Positions 25,671 to 35,715 are shown, counted from the stretch's first letter. The stretch is 64,000 nt of DNA from Plastoroseomonas hellenica (GCF_018129085.1 NZ_JAAGBB010000009.1:113409-177408), one strand, 5' to 3'. Made by a program: numbers and translations. Notes: generated from the sequence alone by a model not told the origin.

Positions 25671-26789
25671 ATGACGCATGACAGCCAGAGCCGGCCGCTC
25701 GTCCTCGGGGATGGCCGCATCAGCGGCTACCTCTCCATCGCCCTCGGTGTCCTCAGCACGCTCGGGGTGCTTTGCTTCCGCTTCCCCGACCTGCTGACCA
25801 CGCCATCGCTGCGCGCCGGCTACGACCTCGACTGGATGCGCATCCTGCTGGGCGCAGGGATGCTGTTCTCGGTAGGCTTCGGGCTGCTGACCTTCATCCT
25901 GGGCCGGCAGCGGAAGCTCGGCGCCATCGGGGTGCTGCTGACCCTGCTCGCCTTCTGGCTCGGCGGCGCCGGGGTGCAGGTCGGGCCGCGCTACGACATC
26001 CGCACCTATATCGGCCTCGACTGGTTCATCCTCGACCTGCTGATGTCGGCGATCGTCTTCATCTTCCTGGAGAAGATCATGCCGCGGGCGCGCGAACAGG
26101 CGGTGCTGCGGCCGGATTTCTGGCATGACGCGCGCTACTTCGCCTTCAACCACCTGGCGATCGGCATCTTCCTGTTCGTCGGCACCATCCTGGTGCCGTC
26201 GCTGTTCTCCTGGAGCATCAATGCCGGGCTGCAGGCCTGGTTCCGCGATCTGCCCGGCGTGGTGCAGTTCGTCACGGTCCTGGTGCTGGCCGATCTGATC
26301 GAATACGCGATCCATCGCTCGATGCATGAGATTCCGGCGCTCTGGCGCTTCCATGCCGTGCACCACAGCGTCGAGCACATGGACTGGCTCGCCGGATCGC
26401 GTCTGCATATCCTGGAGCCACTGGTGACCCGGGCCATGGTGATGCTGCCCGCCTTCATCCTGGGCGCCGAGCCTGGCCCGATGCTGGCCTATGTGGTCTT
26501 CGCCGGTTTCCAGGCCGGGCTGATCCACGCCAATGTCGGGGTGAATTTCGGCCCGCTGGAGCATCTCTTCGCCACGCCGCGTTACCACCACTGGCACCAC
26601 TCGAGCGACCGCGAAGCCATCGACGTGAACTACGCCGCGCATCTGCCCTTCATCGACCGCCTCTTCGGCACCCACCATCTGCCGGCGGAGCGCTGGCCGG
26701 AGCGCTACGGCGTCGTCGGCGATCCGTTGCCCAAGGGCATGCTGCGGCAATTCGCCTATCCGTTCCGTCGCAAGCCGAAGACCGGTTAG
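25671..26789 (+). CDS. Sterol desaturase/fatty acid hydroxylase family protein
   Basis: Di-iron integral membrane oxygenase of about 372 residues. Several hydrophobic helices precede the His boxes: HRSMH, HAVHHS, then HHWHHS in the C-terminal part, which is the full set for the fatty acid hydroxylase superfamily. The start is uncertain: the ATG at 25671 lacks a good ribosome site, and a GTG at 25623 in frame would add 16 residues. It stands divergent from the oxaloacetate decarboxylase-like gene. The substrate is probably a lipid. Confidence 0.87.
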   Translation: MTHDSQSRPLVLGDGRISGYLSIALGVLSTLGVLCFRFPDLLTTPSLRAGYDLDWMRILLGAGMLFSVGFGLLTFILGRQRKLGAIGVLLTLLAFWLGGAGVQVGPRYDIRTYIGLDWFILDLLMSAIVFIFLEKIMPRAREQAVLRPDFWHDARYFAFNHLAIGIFLFVGTILVPSLFSWSINAGLQAWFRDLPGVVQFVTVLVLADLIEYAIHRSMHEIPALWRFHAVHHSVEHMDWLAGSRLHILEPLVTRAMVMLPAFILGAEPGPMLAYVVFAGFQAGLIHANVGVNFGPLEHLFATPRYHHWHHSSDREAIDVNYAAHLPFIDRLFGTHHLPAERWPERYGVVGDPLPKGMLRQFAYPFRRKPKTG

Positions 26790-26871
26790 GACGATTCCGG
26801 CTTTCCCCCGGCGCCGCGCTCTGGTGAGGTCGGGCGATCAACGAATGCCCGACCCAGGGGGAAGCAGAGAG

Positions 26872-27612
26872 ATGACCCAACGACGCAAGGCCGCCCTTGT
26901 CACCGGTGCTGGCCGCAATATCGGCCGCGCCGCGGTGCTGGCGCTGGCCGGCGATGGCTTCGATGTCGCCATCAACGGTTCCAGCAACCGCGCAGCCTGC
27001 GAGGCGGTCGCCGAGGAAGCGCGCGCGCTCGGCGTGGAGGCGCTGGTGGCCATGGGCGATGTCGGCCGTCCCGAGGATTGCGCCCGTATCGCGGCGGAGG
27101 CCATCGCCCGCTTCGGCGCCGTCGACGTGCTGGTCAACAACGCGGCGCTGCGGCCGGCCAAGCCCTTCCTGGAGACCAGCGAGGAGGAGTGGCGCCGCGT
27201 CATCGCCGTCGACCTGGACGGTGCGGTGTGGCTGATCCGGGCCTGCGTGCCCGGCATGCTGGAGCGCGGCTGGGGCCGCATCGTGAACTTCACCGGCATG
27301 AACGCCATGCACGGCTATGCCGGGCACTCGCCGGTCTCCGTCTCGAAGCACGGCGTCTGGGGGCTCACCAAGGCTCTGGCCAAGGAGTTCGGGCCGAAGG
27401 GCGTCACGGTCAACGCGATCTCACCGGGCCCGATCGCCGAGGATGGCGAGGATCTGGTCAGCGAGCGCCGCGCAGCGGCGATCGCCCGGGTCCCGGTCGG
27501 CCGCATGGGCACGCCGAAAGAGGTCGCGGCCGCGGTGCGGCTGCTGGCCTCCGAGGACGGCGCCTACATCACCGGCCAGATGCTGCAGGTGAATGGCGGC
27601 GGGCAGACGTAA
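26872..27612 (+). CDS. SDR family protein lacking the catalytic Ser and Tyr
   Basis: Short-chain dehydrogenase fold of 246 residues. The cofactor part is normal: TGAGRNIG (11-18), NNAA (89-92), and SPGPI after strand 6. The active site is not: where SDRs have Asn, Ser, Tyr and Lys, this protein has Asp114, Gly142, Val155 and Lys159 (GHSPVSVSKHG). Only the lysine remains. The reading frame and codon use are intact, so this is a maintained protein rather than a pseudogene. It may bind NAD(P) or act in another way. GGGGGAAG precedes the ATG. Confidence 0.88.
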   Translation: MTQRRKAALVTGAGRNIGRAAVLALAGDGFDVAINGSSNRAACEAVAEEARALGVEALVAMGDVGRPEDCARIAAEAIARFGAVDVLVNNAALRPAKPFLETSEEEWRRVIAVDLDGAVWLIRACVPGMLERGWGRIVNFTGMNAMHGYAGHSPVSVSKHGVWGLTKALAKEFGPKGVTVNAISPGPIAEDGEDLVSERRAAAIARVPVGRMGTPKEVAAAVRLLASEDGAYITGQMLQVNGGGQT

Positions 27613-27635
27613 TTCTGGCCTCAAACGCCGGCGCC

Positions 27636-27724
27636 GGCATCCGCCGGCTTGGCTTGCGCGCTGTCACGTGCGCGCCCGACGCGGCTGCTGGTCGCGCGCG
27701 GGGGCCGCATTCGCGGCCCCGGAG
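27636..27724. repeat. Short intergenic repeat, family 2, copy 2
   Basis: Shares the block GGCATCCGCCGGCTTGGCTT and the hairpin region with the copy at 14752-14810, but has about 30 extra bases in the middle. Its hairpin is GGGGCCGC-ATTC-GCGGCCCC (27701-27720), two pairs longer than in copy 1 with the same loop. It fills most of the 180-base gap between the converging SDR and CoA-transferase genes and could also act as a terminator. Confidence 0.65.
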
Positions 27725-27792
27725 CATCGGCTTCGCCTCGCTCCGCAGGAACCAGTGGCGGCCTCCGGCCGCGGTTTCGACCCAGGCGCGCG

Positions 27793-29013
27793 TCACACCA
27801 CGCGCGCAGCGTGCAGCGCCGCGATCCGCGCCGCGTCGTAGCCGAGCTCCGCCAGCACGGCATCGGTCGCCGCGCCGGCGTCCTCGGTCGCGGTGCGTGG
27901 GCTGTCGTCGATCCCCGTCAGGTTGATCGCCGAGCCGACGATGCGCTGCTCGCCGAGGCGCGAATGCGTGACGCGCTTCGCCATGTCGAGATGCTGCACC
28001 TGCGGATCCGCGAAGACCTCGTCGATGCGGTTGATGGCGCCGCAGGGGATGCCGGCAGCATCCAGCACCTCGATCCAATGCAGGCGCGACTTCTCCTGCG
28101 TGACCGCCGCGATCGCCGCGTTGATCGCGGCGCGGTCGCGTGACCTTCCGTCGGTGGTGCTCCATTCCGGCTTCTGCAGCCATTCCTCGCGGCCGATCGC
28201 CTCGCAGAACCGCACCCATTGCCGCGCCGAGGAGGCGGCTAGGGTGATCGGCCCGTCGGAGGCCGGGAAGACACCGGTCGGAATCGAGGTCGGATGGTCG
28301 TTCCCCGCCTGGCCCGCGACCTGCCCGGCCATCAGCCAGCGCGAGGCCTGGAAGTCCAGCATGAAGACCATGGATTCGAGCAGGCTGGTGTGCACCCAGC
28401 GGCCACGGCCGGTCTCCTCCCGCTGGAACAGGCCCATCATGATGCCGAGCGCGAGCAGGTTGCCGGCCGTCAGGTCGCAGACGGGAATGCCGACCCGCAT
28501 CGGCCCGCCATCCGGCGCGCCGGTGATCGACATCAGCCCGCCCATGCCCTGCGCGATCTGGTCGACGCCGGCGCGATGGCCATAGGGGCCGTCCTGCCCG
28601 AAGCCGGAGATCGAGCCATAGACGATGCGCGGGTTGATGCGGCTGACCGTCTCATAATCCACGCCAAGCCGGTACTTCACCTGTGCCCGCATGTTCTCGA
28701 CGACCACGTCGGAGCGCCGGACAAGCGCGTAGAAGATCTCCCGCCCCGCCTCGCTCTTGAGGTCGAGGTGCATGGCGCGCTTGTTGCGGTGCAGGTTCTG
28801 GAAATCAAAGCCGTCGCGATTGCCGGTGATGTCGCCGCCGGGGCCGGCGGGCGGCGGCTCGATGCGGATCACCTCCGCGCCCCAATCGGCCAGGTGGCGG
28901 ACGCAGGTGGGGCCGGCGCGGGCGAGCGTCAGGTCCAGCACGCGGATGCGGTGCAGCGGCAGCGCTGCATGCGGATCCCCCGCCCCAGGATCACCGGCCG
29001 GCCGTTCCGACAT
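27793..29013 (-). CDS. CaiB/BaiF family CoA-transferase (class III)
   Basis: Class III CoA-transferase of 406 residues. The N-terminal section RVLDLTLARAGPTCVRHLADWGAEVIRIEPP and the region LNLKS/DLDLKSEAGREIF are family hallmarks. The catalytic Asp should be the one in GFDFQNLHRNKRAM-VNM context; I did not place it with certainty. AGGAGGAAAG precedes the ATG at 29013, a near-ideal ribosome site. It would transfer CoA between carboxylic acids for catabolism; the acid is unknown. No acyl-CoA dehydrogenase or hydratase is adjacent. Confidence 0.9.
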   Translation of the reverse strand: MSERPAGDPGAGDPHAALPLHRIRVLDLTLARAGPTCVRHLADWGAEVIRIEPPPAGPGGDITGNRDGFDFQNLHRNKRAMHLDLKSEAGREIFYALVRRSDVVVENMRAQVKYRLGVDYETVSRINPRIVYGSISGFGQDGPYGHRAGVDQIAQGMGGLMSITGAPDGGPMRVGIPVCDLTAGNLLALGIMMGLFQREETGRGRWVHTSLLESMVFMLDFQASRWLMAGQVAGQAGNDHPTSIPTGVFPASDGPITLAASSARQWVRFCEAIGREEWLQKPEWSTTDGRSRDRAAINAAIAAVTQEKSRLHWIEVLDAAGIPCGAINRIDEVFADPQVQHLDMAKRVTHSRLGEQRIVGSAINLTGIDDSPRTATEDAGAATDAVLAELGYDAARIAALHAARVV

Positions 29014-29074
29014 CGCTTTCCTCCTTGGATACAAAGGAAGGCTGCGACCGGAAGGCCGGGTTGTAAACCGGGAT

Positions 29075-29746
29075 TCAGCGAGGCGGATGCATGCCCTGGA
29101 AGATCGGCATCAGAAGGTCCTGCACGCCGGTCGAGAGGATCTGCACGCCGATGCAGAGCAGCAGGAAGGCCACCAGCCGCGTCACCACCCGCGCGCCGCT
29201 ATGGCCGAGCAGGGCGATGATCCGATCCGCCGAGGTGTAGGCGATCCAGACGAGCAAGGCGATCAACACGGCCGCAGCGGTGACGCCGACGAAGAAGCCC
29301 CAGAGGCCTGGACCGCTCTCCGGCCGGGACGCACCCAGCGCGATCGCGACCGAGATCGTGCCGGGCCCGGTCGTGAAGGGCATGGTGAGCGGGAAGAAGG
29401 CCACGTCCTCATCGGCGCTGGCGGGTGCTGCCTGGCGTTCCTTCCGCTCCTCCTGCACCTCGGGCGCCATCAGCAGCTCCCAGGCGCGGATCGCCACGAG
29501 CAGCCCGCCGGCGGTGCGGAGCGCGCCGAGCGAGATGCCGAAGAAGTTCAGGACATAGGATCCCGCCCAGAGCGAGACCAGCAGCACGGCGAGCGAATAG
29601 CTGCCGACCAGCCGCGCGAGACGGGCGCGTTCGTCATGCGTCCGGTGCGCCATGACCTGGCTGAAGATCAGCGCCGAGCCGATCGGGTTGACGATCGAGA
29701 ACAGCGCCGGGAAGGCGAGCAGGAAGGCCGCGAACATGGTGCTCAT
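29075..29746 (-). CDS. MarC family integral membrane protein
   Basis: Inner-membrane protein of 223 residues with six predicted helices. The start MSTMFAAFLLAFPALFSIVNPIGSALIF and the central PLTMPFTTGPGTISVAIALG are the two conserved MarC/YchE blocks. A charged loop with RKERQAAPASADED lies between helices 3 and 4. The family was once linked to antibiotic resistance but has no firm function. It is separated from the CoA-transferase by 61 bases. Confidence 0.88.
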   Translation of the reverse strand: MSTMFAAFLLAFPALFSIVNPIGSALIFSQVMAHRTHDERARLARLVGSYSLAVLLVSLWAGSYVLNFFGISLGALRTAGGLLVAIRAWELLMAPEVQEERKERQAAPASADEDVAFFPLTMPFTTGPGTISVAIALGASRPESGPGLWGFFVGVTAAAVLIALLVWIAYTSADRIIALLGHSGARVVTRLVAFLLLCIGVQILSTGVQDLLMPIFQGMHPPR

Positions 29747-29776
29747 TCGGCGCGGATCCGATCGATGGAAATCAGG

Positions 29777-29854
29777 TCAGCGGCGCAGCGTCAAAAGGGC
29801 ACCGACGCCCTCCTTGATGCCGCCGCGCCGGCGGGTCGGGCCTTGCGTCTTCAT
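29777..29854 (-). CDS. Possible 25-residue small protein upstream of marC-like gene
   Basis: An ATG frame of 25 codons (MKTQGPTRRRGGIKEGVG...) with a good ribosome site (AGAGGA, 9 bases before), 30 bases upstream of the MarC-like start on the same strand. It is very basic. It may be a real micro-protein or a leader peptide; no homologue comes to mind. Confidence 0.25.
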   Translation of the reverse strand: MKTQGPTRRRGGIKEGVGALLTLRR

Positions 29855-29965
29855 CGCGAATTCCTCTTCCTGCCTCTGCACGCGCGCGACGTCAGCGCCG
29901 GGCGACACGCTACCCGGCCAGGGCCTGCCATGTCACCGTGAGCTTGCGCGGCATCTGCGCGCCCA

Positions 29966-30568
29966 TCAGCGCCAGCAGCGCAGGATATCGTCGGCCTCCG
30001 CGGTTTCCACCTGCTGCCCATAGCGGGAGCGGTACAGCGTCAGGAGCGCATCATGCGTCTGGTCCGAGGAGCTGCAGATCGCATCGGTCGCGATCACGAC
30101 GCGATAACCGCGATCCACGGCGCCAAGCACGGTGGCCAGAACGCAGACATCGGTCTCGGCGCCGGTGATGATCAGGCTGTCGATGTCCCGCCCGCGCAAG
30201 ACCCGGTCCAGCGCCGGGTCGATCCAGGGCGAGTAGACGCGCTTGTCGATCACCGCGGCGGGCGGGACCAGCCGCAGCAGGGGCGGCACCAACGCAACCA
30301 GATCCGCCGGTAGCGCATCGAGCGTCATGTTGCGCCAACGCTCATAGTAGCGCCGCCAGGTCCCGGTGGCGTCGTCCGGCCGTTCGGCGGGTATGAAGCG
30401 GGTGAAGACCGTGCGCTCCGGCCTGGCCTGTGCGATGCGTTCCACCACCGGCAGCACCCGCTCCATCCAGGGCGTGTGCCATTCCGTCTCCTGCGCGAAG
30501 AGGTTCTGCATATCGACGCAGAGATGCGCACAGCTCGCCGCCAGTGGGCCGTATTGCAGCGCTTCCAA
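29966..30568 (-). CDS. Isochorismatase family cysteine hydrolase
   Basis: Hydrolase of 200 residues with the isochorismatase triad Asp19 (CVDMQNLF), Lys109 (VIDKRVYSPW) and Cys142 (GAETDVCVLAT), all in the expected order. The start is TTG at 30568: GGGAGG lies 5 bases before and the fold begins at once, while the longer upstream frame overlaps the divergent gene. The family acts on nicotinamide, ureidoacrylate, N-carbamoylsarcosine and similar amides or ethers; the substrate here is not predictable. It is divergent from a 2-hydroxyacid dehydrogenase. Confidence 0.85.
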   Translation of the reverse strand: MEALQYGPLAASCAHLCVDMQNLFAQETEWHTPWMERVLPVVERIAQARPERTVFTRFIPAERPDDATGTWRRYYERWRNMTLDALPADLVALVPPLLRLVPPAAVIDKRVYSPWIDPALDRVLRGRDIDSLIITGAETDVCVLATVLGAVDRGYRVVIATDAICSSSDQTHDALLTLYRSRYGQQVETAEADDILRCWR

Positions 30569-30692
30569 CCGGACCTCCCGCGCATTCCCCGGCGCGAACC
30601 GCCTTCGAGATGATGCAACGCCGAGAGCAGGCACGGGGTTTGCATGCTGCTTCGCAGCATTGCAGCATTTCGTCCAGCGAAGGCGCGGAGCC

Positions 30693-31643
30693 ATGAAGCC
30701 CACGATCCTCACCACCATGCCCGTCTCGCTGACCCTGCATGATCGTCTGAGCGGGCTCTATGCTCTGCACAGGCTCCCCGAAGGCGCAGGCCCGGATGCC
30801 GTCCCCGACCTCGCGCGCGGTGCGCGCGCGCTGATCACCCTGGGCAGCCTGCGCACCGATACGGCGCTGATGGATGCCCTGCCGGAGTTGGGATTGATCT
30901 GCTGCTATGGAACCGGCTTTGAAGGGGTGGATCGCACCGCCGCCGCCAGGCGCGGCATCGTCGTGACCAATGCGGGCGATGCCAATGCGGCGAGCGTCGC
31001 CGAATTCGCCGTCGGGCTGATGCTCACGGCATCACGCGACATCCTCATCGGCGATCGCCTGGTGCGCGCCGGCGGCTGGACCAGCCTGAAGCTCGATCGC
31101 ATGCCATTGGTCCCGGGACTGGCGGGCCGGCGCCTCGGCATCTATGGCCTCGGTGCCATCGGCATGCGGATCGCGCAGCGCGCGGCCGCCTTCGACATGG
31201 CGATCGGCTATCACAACCGCTCACCGCGCCCCGATGTCTCCTATGCCTTCCATGGCAGTCTGATGGATCTGGCGCGCTGGGCGGATGTCCTGATGGTGGC
31301 CGTGCGCGCCGGCACCGACAACCGGCATGCCGTCAACCGCGATATCCTTGCGGCGCTCGGCCGGGACGGCCTGCTGGTCAACATCTCCCGCGGCATTGCC
31401 GTCGACGAGGCCGCGCTCTGCGAAGCCCTCGAGACAGGCGCCATCGCCGGAGCCGCGCTCGACGTCTACGAGGACGAACCCCAGGTGCCGGACCGCCTGA
31501 AGGCGTTGCCGAATGTGGTGCTCACCCCGCACATGGCCGCGCTGTCGAGCGCGGCGCAGGGCGCGCAGCAGGAGATCCTGCTCGGCAATCTGGAGGCCTT
31601 CTTCGCCGGCCGCCCAATACGATGGCAGGTCCCACCCGCATAA
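30693..31643 (+). CDS. D-isomer specific 2-hydroxyacid dehydrogenase
   Basis: NAD(P)-dependent enzyme of 316 residues that reduces 2-oxo acids such as glyoxylate or hydroxypyruvate. The Rossmann motif GIYGLGAIGMRIA lies about residue 148-160, with HNRSPR after strand 2, which suggests a preference for NADPH. Catalytic residues are visible as Arg in VAVRAGTDNRH, Glu in YEDEPQVP and His in LTPHMAA. It resembles GhrB/GyaR type enzymes. The start follows a weak GGAG. Its end is 26 bases from the converging htpG stop. Confidence 0.88.
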   Translation: MKPTILTTMPVSLTLHDRLSGLYALHRLPEGAGPDAVPDLARGARALITLGSLRTDTALMDALPELGLICCYGTGFEGVDRTAAARRGIVVTNAGDANAASVAEFAVGLMLTASRDILIGDRLVRAGGWTSLKLDRMPLVPGLAGRRLGIYGLGAIGMRIAQRAAAFDMAIGYHNRSPRPDVSYAFHGSLMDLARWADVLMVAVRAGTDNRHAVNRDILAALGRDGLLVNISRGIAVDEAALCEALETGAIAGAALDVYEDEPQVPDRLKALPNVVLTPHMAALSSAAQGAQQEILLGNLEAFFAGRPIRWQVPPA

Positions 31644-31669
31644 GGCTGCCGCAGCCGCCGACAGCGCCG

Positions 31670-33523
31670 TCAGGCGGCCGGCGGGGGCCGCATGCCGGCC
31701 GCGATCGCATCCGCCACGCGCCGGGCGAAGGCCGCGGGGTCGCGCGGGCTGTCGCCATCCTGCACCCGGGCGAGGTCGAGCAGCATCTCCGCGATCTCCG
31801 CCACGCCCGCATCGGTCTCCGCCCGGGCCGCCAGGGTCCGGATCAGCGGATGGCGGGGATTGATCTCCAGCACCGGCATGCCGGCACCAAAACTCCGGCC
31901 CGCCCGCTGCAACAGCCGCTGCTGGTGCAGGTCGAGCCCGTCCGCCGGGGCCGCGAGCACGACGGCGCTGTCCACCAGACGATCGGTGGCTCGCACATCG
32001 GAGGCCTGGTCCTTGAGCGCGTCCTTCAGCAGTGGCAGCAGCCTGGACAGATCCGCGGCCTCATCGGGGGTTCCATCCTGCCTCGCGATCTTCGAGAGAT
32101 CGACGGCGCCCTGGGTGATGCTCCGGATCGGCTTCTCCTCGAAGCGTTCCAGCCGCTCCGGCCAGAAGGCGTCGATCTGATCGGAGAGAAGCAACACCTC
32201 CACGCCACGGGCGCGGAAGCCTTCCAATTGGGGCGATTTCGCCAGCGCCTCCGACGCGTCGCCGGTCAGGACGTAGATCGCCTCCTGCCCCTCCTTCATG
32301 CGCGTGACGTAGTCGGCAAGCGAGGTCCAGCCTTCCACAGCGGAGGATCGGAAGCGCAGCAGCGGTGCCAGGTCCTTGCGATGCTCCGTATCCTCCCACA
32401 GCCCTTCCTTGAGGGTCGTGCCGAAGTTCTCCCAAAACTTAGCGTAGTCCTCGGCATCCTTCGCCCGGGTCTTCAGCTCCGAGATCACGCGGCTTGTCAC
32501 CGCGCGCCGGATGCGGGCCAGCACCGGCGTCGCCTGCAGCATCTCGCGGGAGACGTTCAGCGGCAGGTCCTCGGTATCGACGACGCCCTGCACGAAGCGG
32601 AGCCAGGGCGGCAGCAGCTCCGCCTGATCGGTGATGAACATCCGCCGCACATGCAGGCGCACCCGGCTCTCGCGCTCGCCCTCGACCACCTGGAAGGGCT
32701 TCATGCCGGGGACGAAGAGCAGCGCCGTGAAATCGAGCGCGCCCTCGGCGCGCCAGTGCAAGGTCGCCCAGGGCTTGTCGAAGACATGACCGAGATGGCG
32801 GTAGAGCTCGGTATAGCTCTCCTCGCTGATCTCGGATTTCGGCTTCCGCCACAGCGCCGTCCCGTCATTGGCCGGCTCATCCTTGCCGTCGCGGGCGATG
32901 GTGATCGGGATGGTGATGTGATCCGCCCATTTGCGGATGATCGTCTGCAGCCGGAGCGGCTCCAAAAACTCCTCGGCGTCCGCCTTGATGTGCAGGACGA
33001 TATCCGTCCCGTCCTCCGCCCGCTCGGCGGGGGCGAGGGTGTAGCTGCCCTGCCCTTCCGAGGCCCAGGCCCAGGCCTCCTCGCTGCCGGAGCGGCGGGA
33101 GGTGACCTCGACCCGGTCGGCCACCATGAAGGCGGAATAGAAGCCGACGCCGAATTGCCCGATGAGGCTCGGACGGTCGCCGGGCTTGGCCTCGGCGAGG
33201 GACTGGCTGAAGGCGCGCGTGCCGGACCGGGCGATGGTCCCGAGATTCGCCGCGAGCTCGTCCTTGGTCATGCCGATGCCGGGGTCGGCGATGGTGAGGG
33301 TGCGGGCGGCCTTGTCCGGGATGATCCGCACCGCGGCATTCTCTGGCAGGGCGGGAACGGCCTGGGTCAGCGCCTCGAAGCGGCGCCGGTCCACGGCATC
33401 CGCGGCATTGGCGACCAGCTCCCGCAGGAAGATCTCGCGATCCGAATAGAGCGAATGGACCACCAGGTCCAAGAGGCGCCCGACCTCGGCGCCGAATTCA
33501 TGGCGCTCCACCGTTTCCGTCAC
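31670..33523 (-). CDS. htpG: Molecular chaperone HtpG (Hsp90)
   Basis: Cytosolic ATP-dependent chaperone of 617 residues. The GHKL ATPase domain carries [39 protein letters not shown] and [15 protein letters not shown]. The middle domain (about 220-480) holds [20 protein letters not shown] and [11 protein letters not shown], and the C-terminal dimerisation part ends at MRPPPAA. The start is GTG at 33523, preceded by GGAGGG; the longer upstream frame is not conserved. Length and motifs match bacterial HtpG. No other heat-shock gene is nearby. Confidence 0.95.
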   Translation of the reverse strand: MTETVERHEFGAEVGRLLDLVVHSLYSDREIFLRELVANAADAVDRRRFEALTQAVPALPENAAVRIIPDKAARTLTIADPGIGMTKDELAANLGTIARSGTRAFSQSLAEAKPGDRPSLIGQFGVGFYSAFMVADRVEVTSRRSGSEEAWAWASEGQGSYTLAPAERAEDGTDIVLHIKADAEEFLEPLRLQTIIRKWADHITIPITIARDGKDEPANDGTALWRKPKSEISEESYTELYRHLGHVFDKPWATLHWRAEGALDFTALLFVPGMKPFQVVEGERESRVRLHVRRMFITDQAELLPPWLRFVQGVVDTEDLPLNVSREMLQATPVLARIRRAVTSRVISELKTRAKDAEDYAKFWENFGTTLKEGLWEDTEHRKDLAPLLRFRSSAVEGWTSLADYVTRMKEGQEAIYVLTGDASEALAKSPQLEGFRARGVEVLLLSDQIDAFWPERLERFEEKPIRSITQGAVDLSKIARQDGTPDEAADLSRLLPLLKDALKDQASDVRATDRLVDSAVVLAAPADGLDLHQQRLLQRAGRSFGAGMPVLEINPRHPLIRTLAARAETDAGVAEIAEMLLDLARVQDGDSPRDPAAFARRVADAIAAGMRPPPAA

Positions 33524-33625
33524 ACTGTCCCTCCAAGGCTTTGCGGCAACCGAGGCCCGATATGCAAAGCCGCCACGCATCCTTCAAGAGCATGCGGAAC
33601 GATCGCGGGGCCCGCAGGAGCCGCC

Positions 33626-35560
33626 TCAACGCTGCCGCGGCCGGTCCTGCTCCGGCCGGCGGATCCGGTCCAGCATGGCGTTGCAGCGCGGGTCGTCACC
33701 GATGCCGAATTCGATCGTCGGCAGGATGGCGAGCGGCCCCGCGGCCAGCCCCAGGGCGGCCGCGAGGCCGCCGCGCACGCCGAGCTCCAGCACCTCCGGC
33801 GTCACGGAAGGGTTGCCGAAGCGGCCGGTGATGAGGACGCCGGTGGGGAGCGCCGCGATCGTGAAGCGCTTGGCGGCGCTCCGGATGCGGTAGTCGATGC
33901 TTTCCTGGTCGAGCCGGATGGTGCCGCTGCCGGAAATCAGCGCGCTGTCGGTCTCGAGAAACAGGGCCCGCGTGTTCAGCGTGCCGCGTTCCAGTGCGAA
34001 ATCTGCGACGAAGCATTCGATGGGGGCCCGGTCCGGCATGCCGAGCGCCGAGAGGATGGCGCTGCCAAGCCGCAGCCCCGAGAGATCGACCAGCAGGGCG
34101 CTGAGATTGCCGCCGGAGGTGCTCAGGGTCAGGGCGCCATTGCCGCGCGCGAGCAGTTGTGCCGTGGACCGCCCGGTGCCCTCGATCCTGGCCCTGCCGC
34201 TCAAGGCGCCACCGCCCTGCGATCCCGCCGCCTGCATGAGGCGGGAGATGTCGACGCGGCGAAAATTGATATCCGCAACCGCATGCGCCTGGTCACCCTC
34301 CCGCGGCGTGAGGGTGATGTCCGCCGCGATCTCGCCTCGTCCCACGCCGAAGCGCAGCGGCCGTAGCGTCAGCACGCCATCCACCAGTTCCAGCGCCACA
34401 TCGAGATTGTCGAGCGGCGTCGAACGGCCACGGATCTGGCCGGCCCGATAGCGGAGATGAACATTCGCGGCTTCGAACTTGGGGAGATTGATCGGCGTAT
34501 CCGGCAGGATGCGGCCGGAAGCGCCGGCATCCGGCCGGGTCGGCGCATCCCGCCCGGGCGTGCCGCCGATGAAGCCGGTGAGATCCGCGAGATCGACTCG
34601 CCGCGAGCGCAGATCCGCGGTCACATCCGGCCGATCGCCCTTCGGATCGACGGCGATGGAGCCGCCGAGATCGCTGTTGCCGACCTGGCCCTGCATCTCG
34701 GTGAAGCGCACGCGGCCATCGGCATAGGCGAGCTGGCCCTGGACCCGGTATCGCGGCGTCTGCGGGATCGGGATGCCGGTCAGCGGCATCAGCAGCCCCA
34801 TGCTGGGGCCGGCAAGCTCCAGCCGCAGATCGGCGCCGGCGAAGGCCAGCGGATCGCGGAGCGTGCCGGTGAGCCGGGCGCGGGTCGGGCCATTCTCGAT
34901 ACGGAGATCGATGGGCCAGGGGCGTTCCGTCTCCCGCAGGGAGAGAATGGCGCCGCCGGTCAGCTCGGCGCTCAGCGGCTGGTCGGCATAGGTGCCGTTC
35001 GCCCGGGCCAGGAGCTGCGGTTCCGTATTCGCGCTCTCGCGGGTTTCGAGCTCAATGTTGAAGTCGGCGCGAAGCGGTGCATGCGCGACATGCACCCGGC
35101 CATTGCGGATGTTCAGGACACCGATGCGCGGGCCCGATGACGGGTCGGCCGCAGCACCTTCACCGCTGGGCCCGCCGAGCGCGAAGGTGAAGTTGTTGCT
35201 CTCCTTCGACGCCGCGATCGCCTGCACATCGGCGCCGTCGACGGTGATCGAGGGAATGACAATCGCCCGTTCGTTCCAATAGGCCATGACATCGACCAGG
35301 GCGATCAGGGTCCCGAGTTGCGCGAAGGGCCGTTCCGCCTGGAAGCCTTCGGGATTGTCGACCCGGACACCGCGGAGCGTGATCTCCGTGGTGCGTCCCA
35401 GCCTGACATCGAGATCCTCGATCGCGACATTCCGCCCGAGCGCGGCCGAAGCCTGCTGCTCCAGGATCGGAATGAACCAGCGCCAAGTGAACAGATAGGC
35501 GATCACCGCGATCGCGATGACCGGCACACCCAGAGAAATCATCCAGCGCCGCAGCCGCAT
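33626..35560 (-). CDS. AsmA family protein
   Basis: Large envelope protein of 644 residues. It begins with a single N-terminal anchor (MRLRRWMISLGVPVIAIAVIA) followed by the beta-rich AsmA repeat text (EDLDVRLGRTTEITLRGVRVDNPEGF, LDRV..., SGTGTIRLDQESIDYRIRS, FGNPSVTPEVLELGVRGG). Such proteins form bridge-like periplasmic structures thought to affect outer-membrane lipid transport. GGGAGGG precedes the ATG. It diverges from the MarR gene at 35750 and so its promoter lies near the MarR operator. Length is usual for shorter AsmA members. Confidence 0.88.
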   Translation of the reverse strand: MRLRRWMISLGVPVIAIAVIAYLFTWRWFIPILEQQASAALGRNVAIEDLDVRLGRTTEITLRGVRVDNPEGFQAERPFAQLGTLIALVDVMAYWNERAIVIPSITVDGADVQAIAASKESNNFTFALGGPSGEGAAADPSSGPRIGVLNIRNGRVHVAHAPLRADFNIELETRESANTEPQLLARANGTYADQPLSAELTGGAILSLRETERPWPIDLRIENGPTRARLTGTLRDPLAFAGADLRLELAGPSMGLLMPLTGIPIPQTPRYRVQGQLAYADGRVRFTEMQGQVGNSDLGGSIAVDPKGDRPDVTADLRSRRVDLADLTGFIGGTPGRDAPTRPDAGASGRILPDTPINLPKFEAANVHLRYRAGQIRGRSTPLDNLDVALELVDGVLTLRPLRFGVGRGEIAADITLTPREGDQAHAVADINFRRVDISRLMQAAGSQGGGALSGRARIEGTGRSTAQLLARGNGALTLSTSGGNLSALLVDLSGLRLGSAILSALGMPDRAPIECFVADFALERGTLNTRALFLETDSALISGSGTIRLDQESIDYRIRSAAKRFTIAALPTGVLITGRFGNPSVTPEVLELGVRGGLAAALGLAAGPLAILPTIEFGIGDDPRCNAMLDRIRRPEQDRPRQR

Positions 35561-35715
35561 GGCGCACCCTCCCGGGAGGCGCAGCGCTTCCGCTGGCCTC
35601 TCTGAAGCCGAACGTGGCAGGCGGCCGGGAGTTTGGCCGCCATGCATTCCCCGCCTCCGGGCCGCTACGCCACCAGGCGCCCGGGGCTGTCCTGGTCGAT
35701 CCCGAGAGAATGCGA

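Noticed and set aside
31622..34366. 914-codon plus-strand frame over htpG and the AsmA-like gene
   Set aside because: It is the mirror of htpG codon bias, with no family motif, while HtpG on the other strand is unmistakable.
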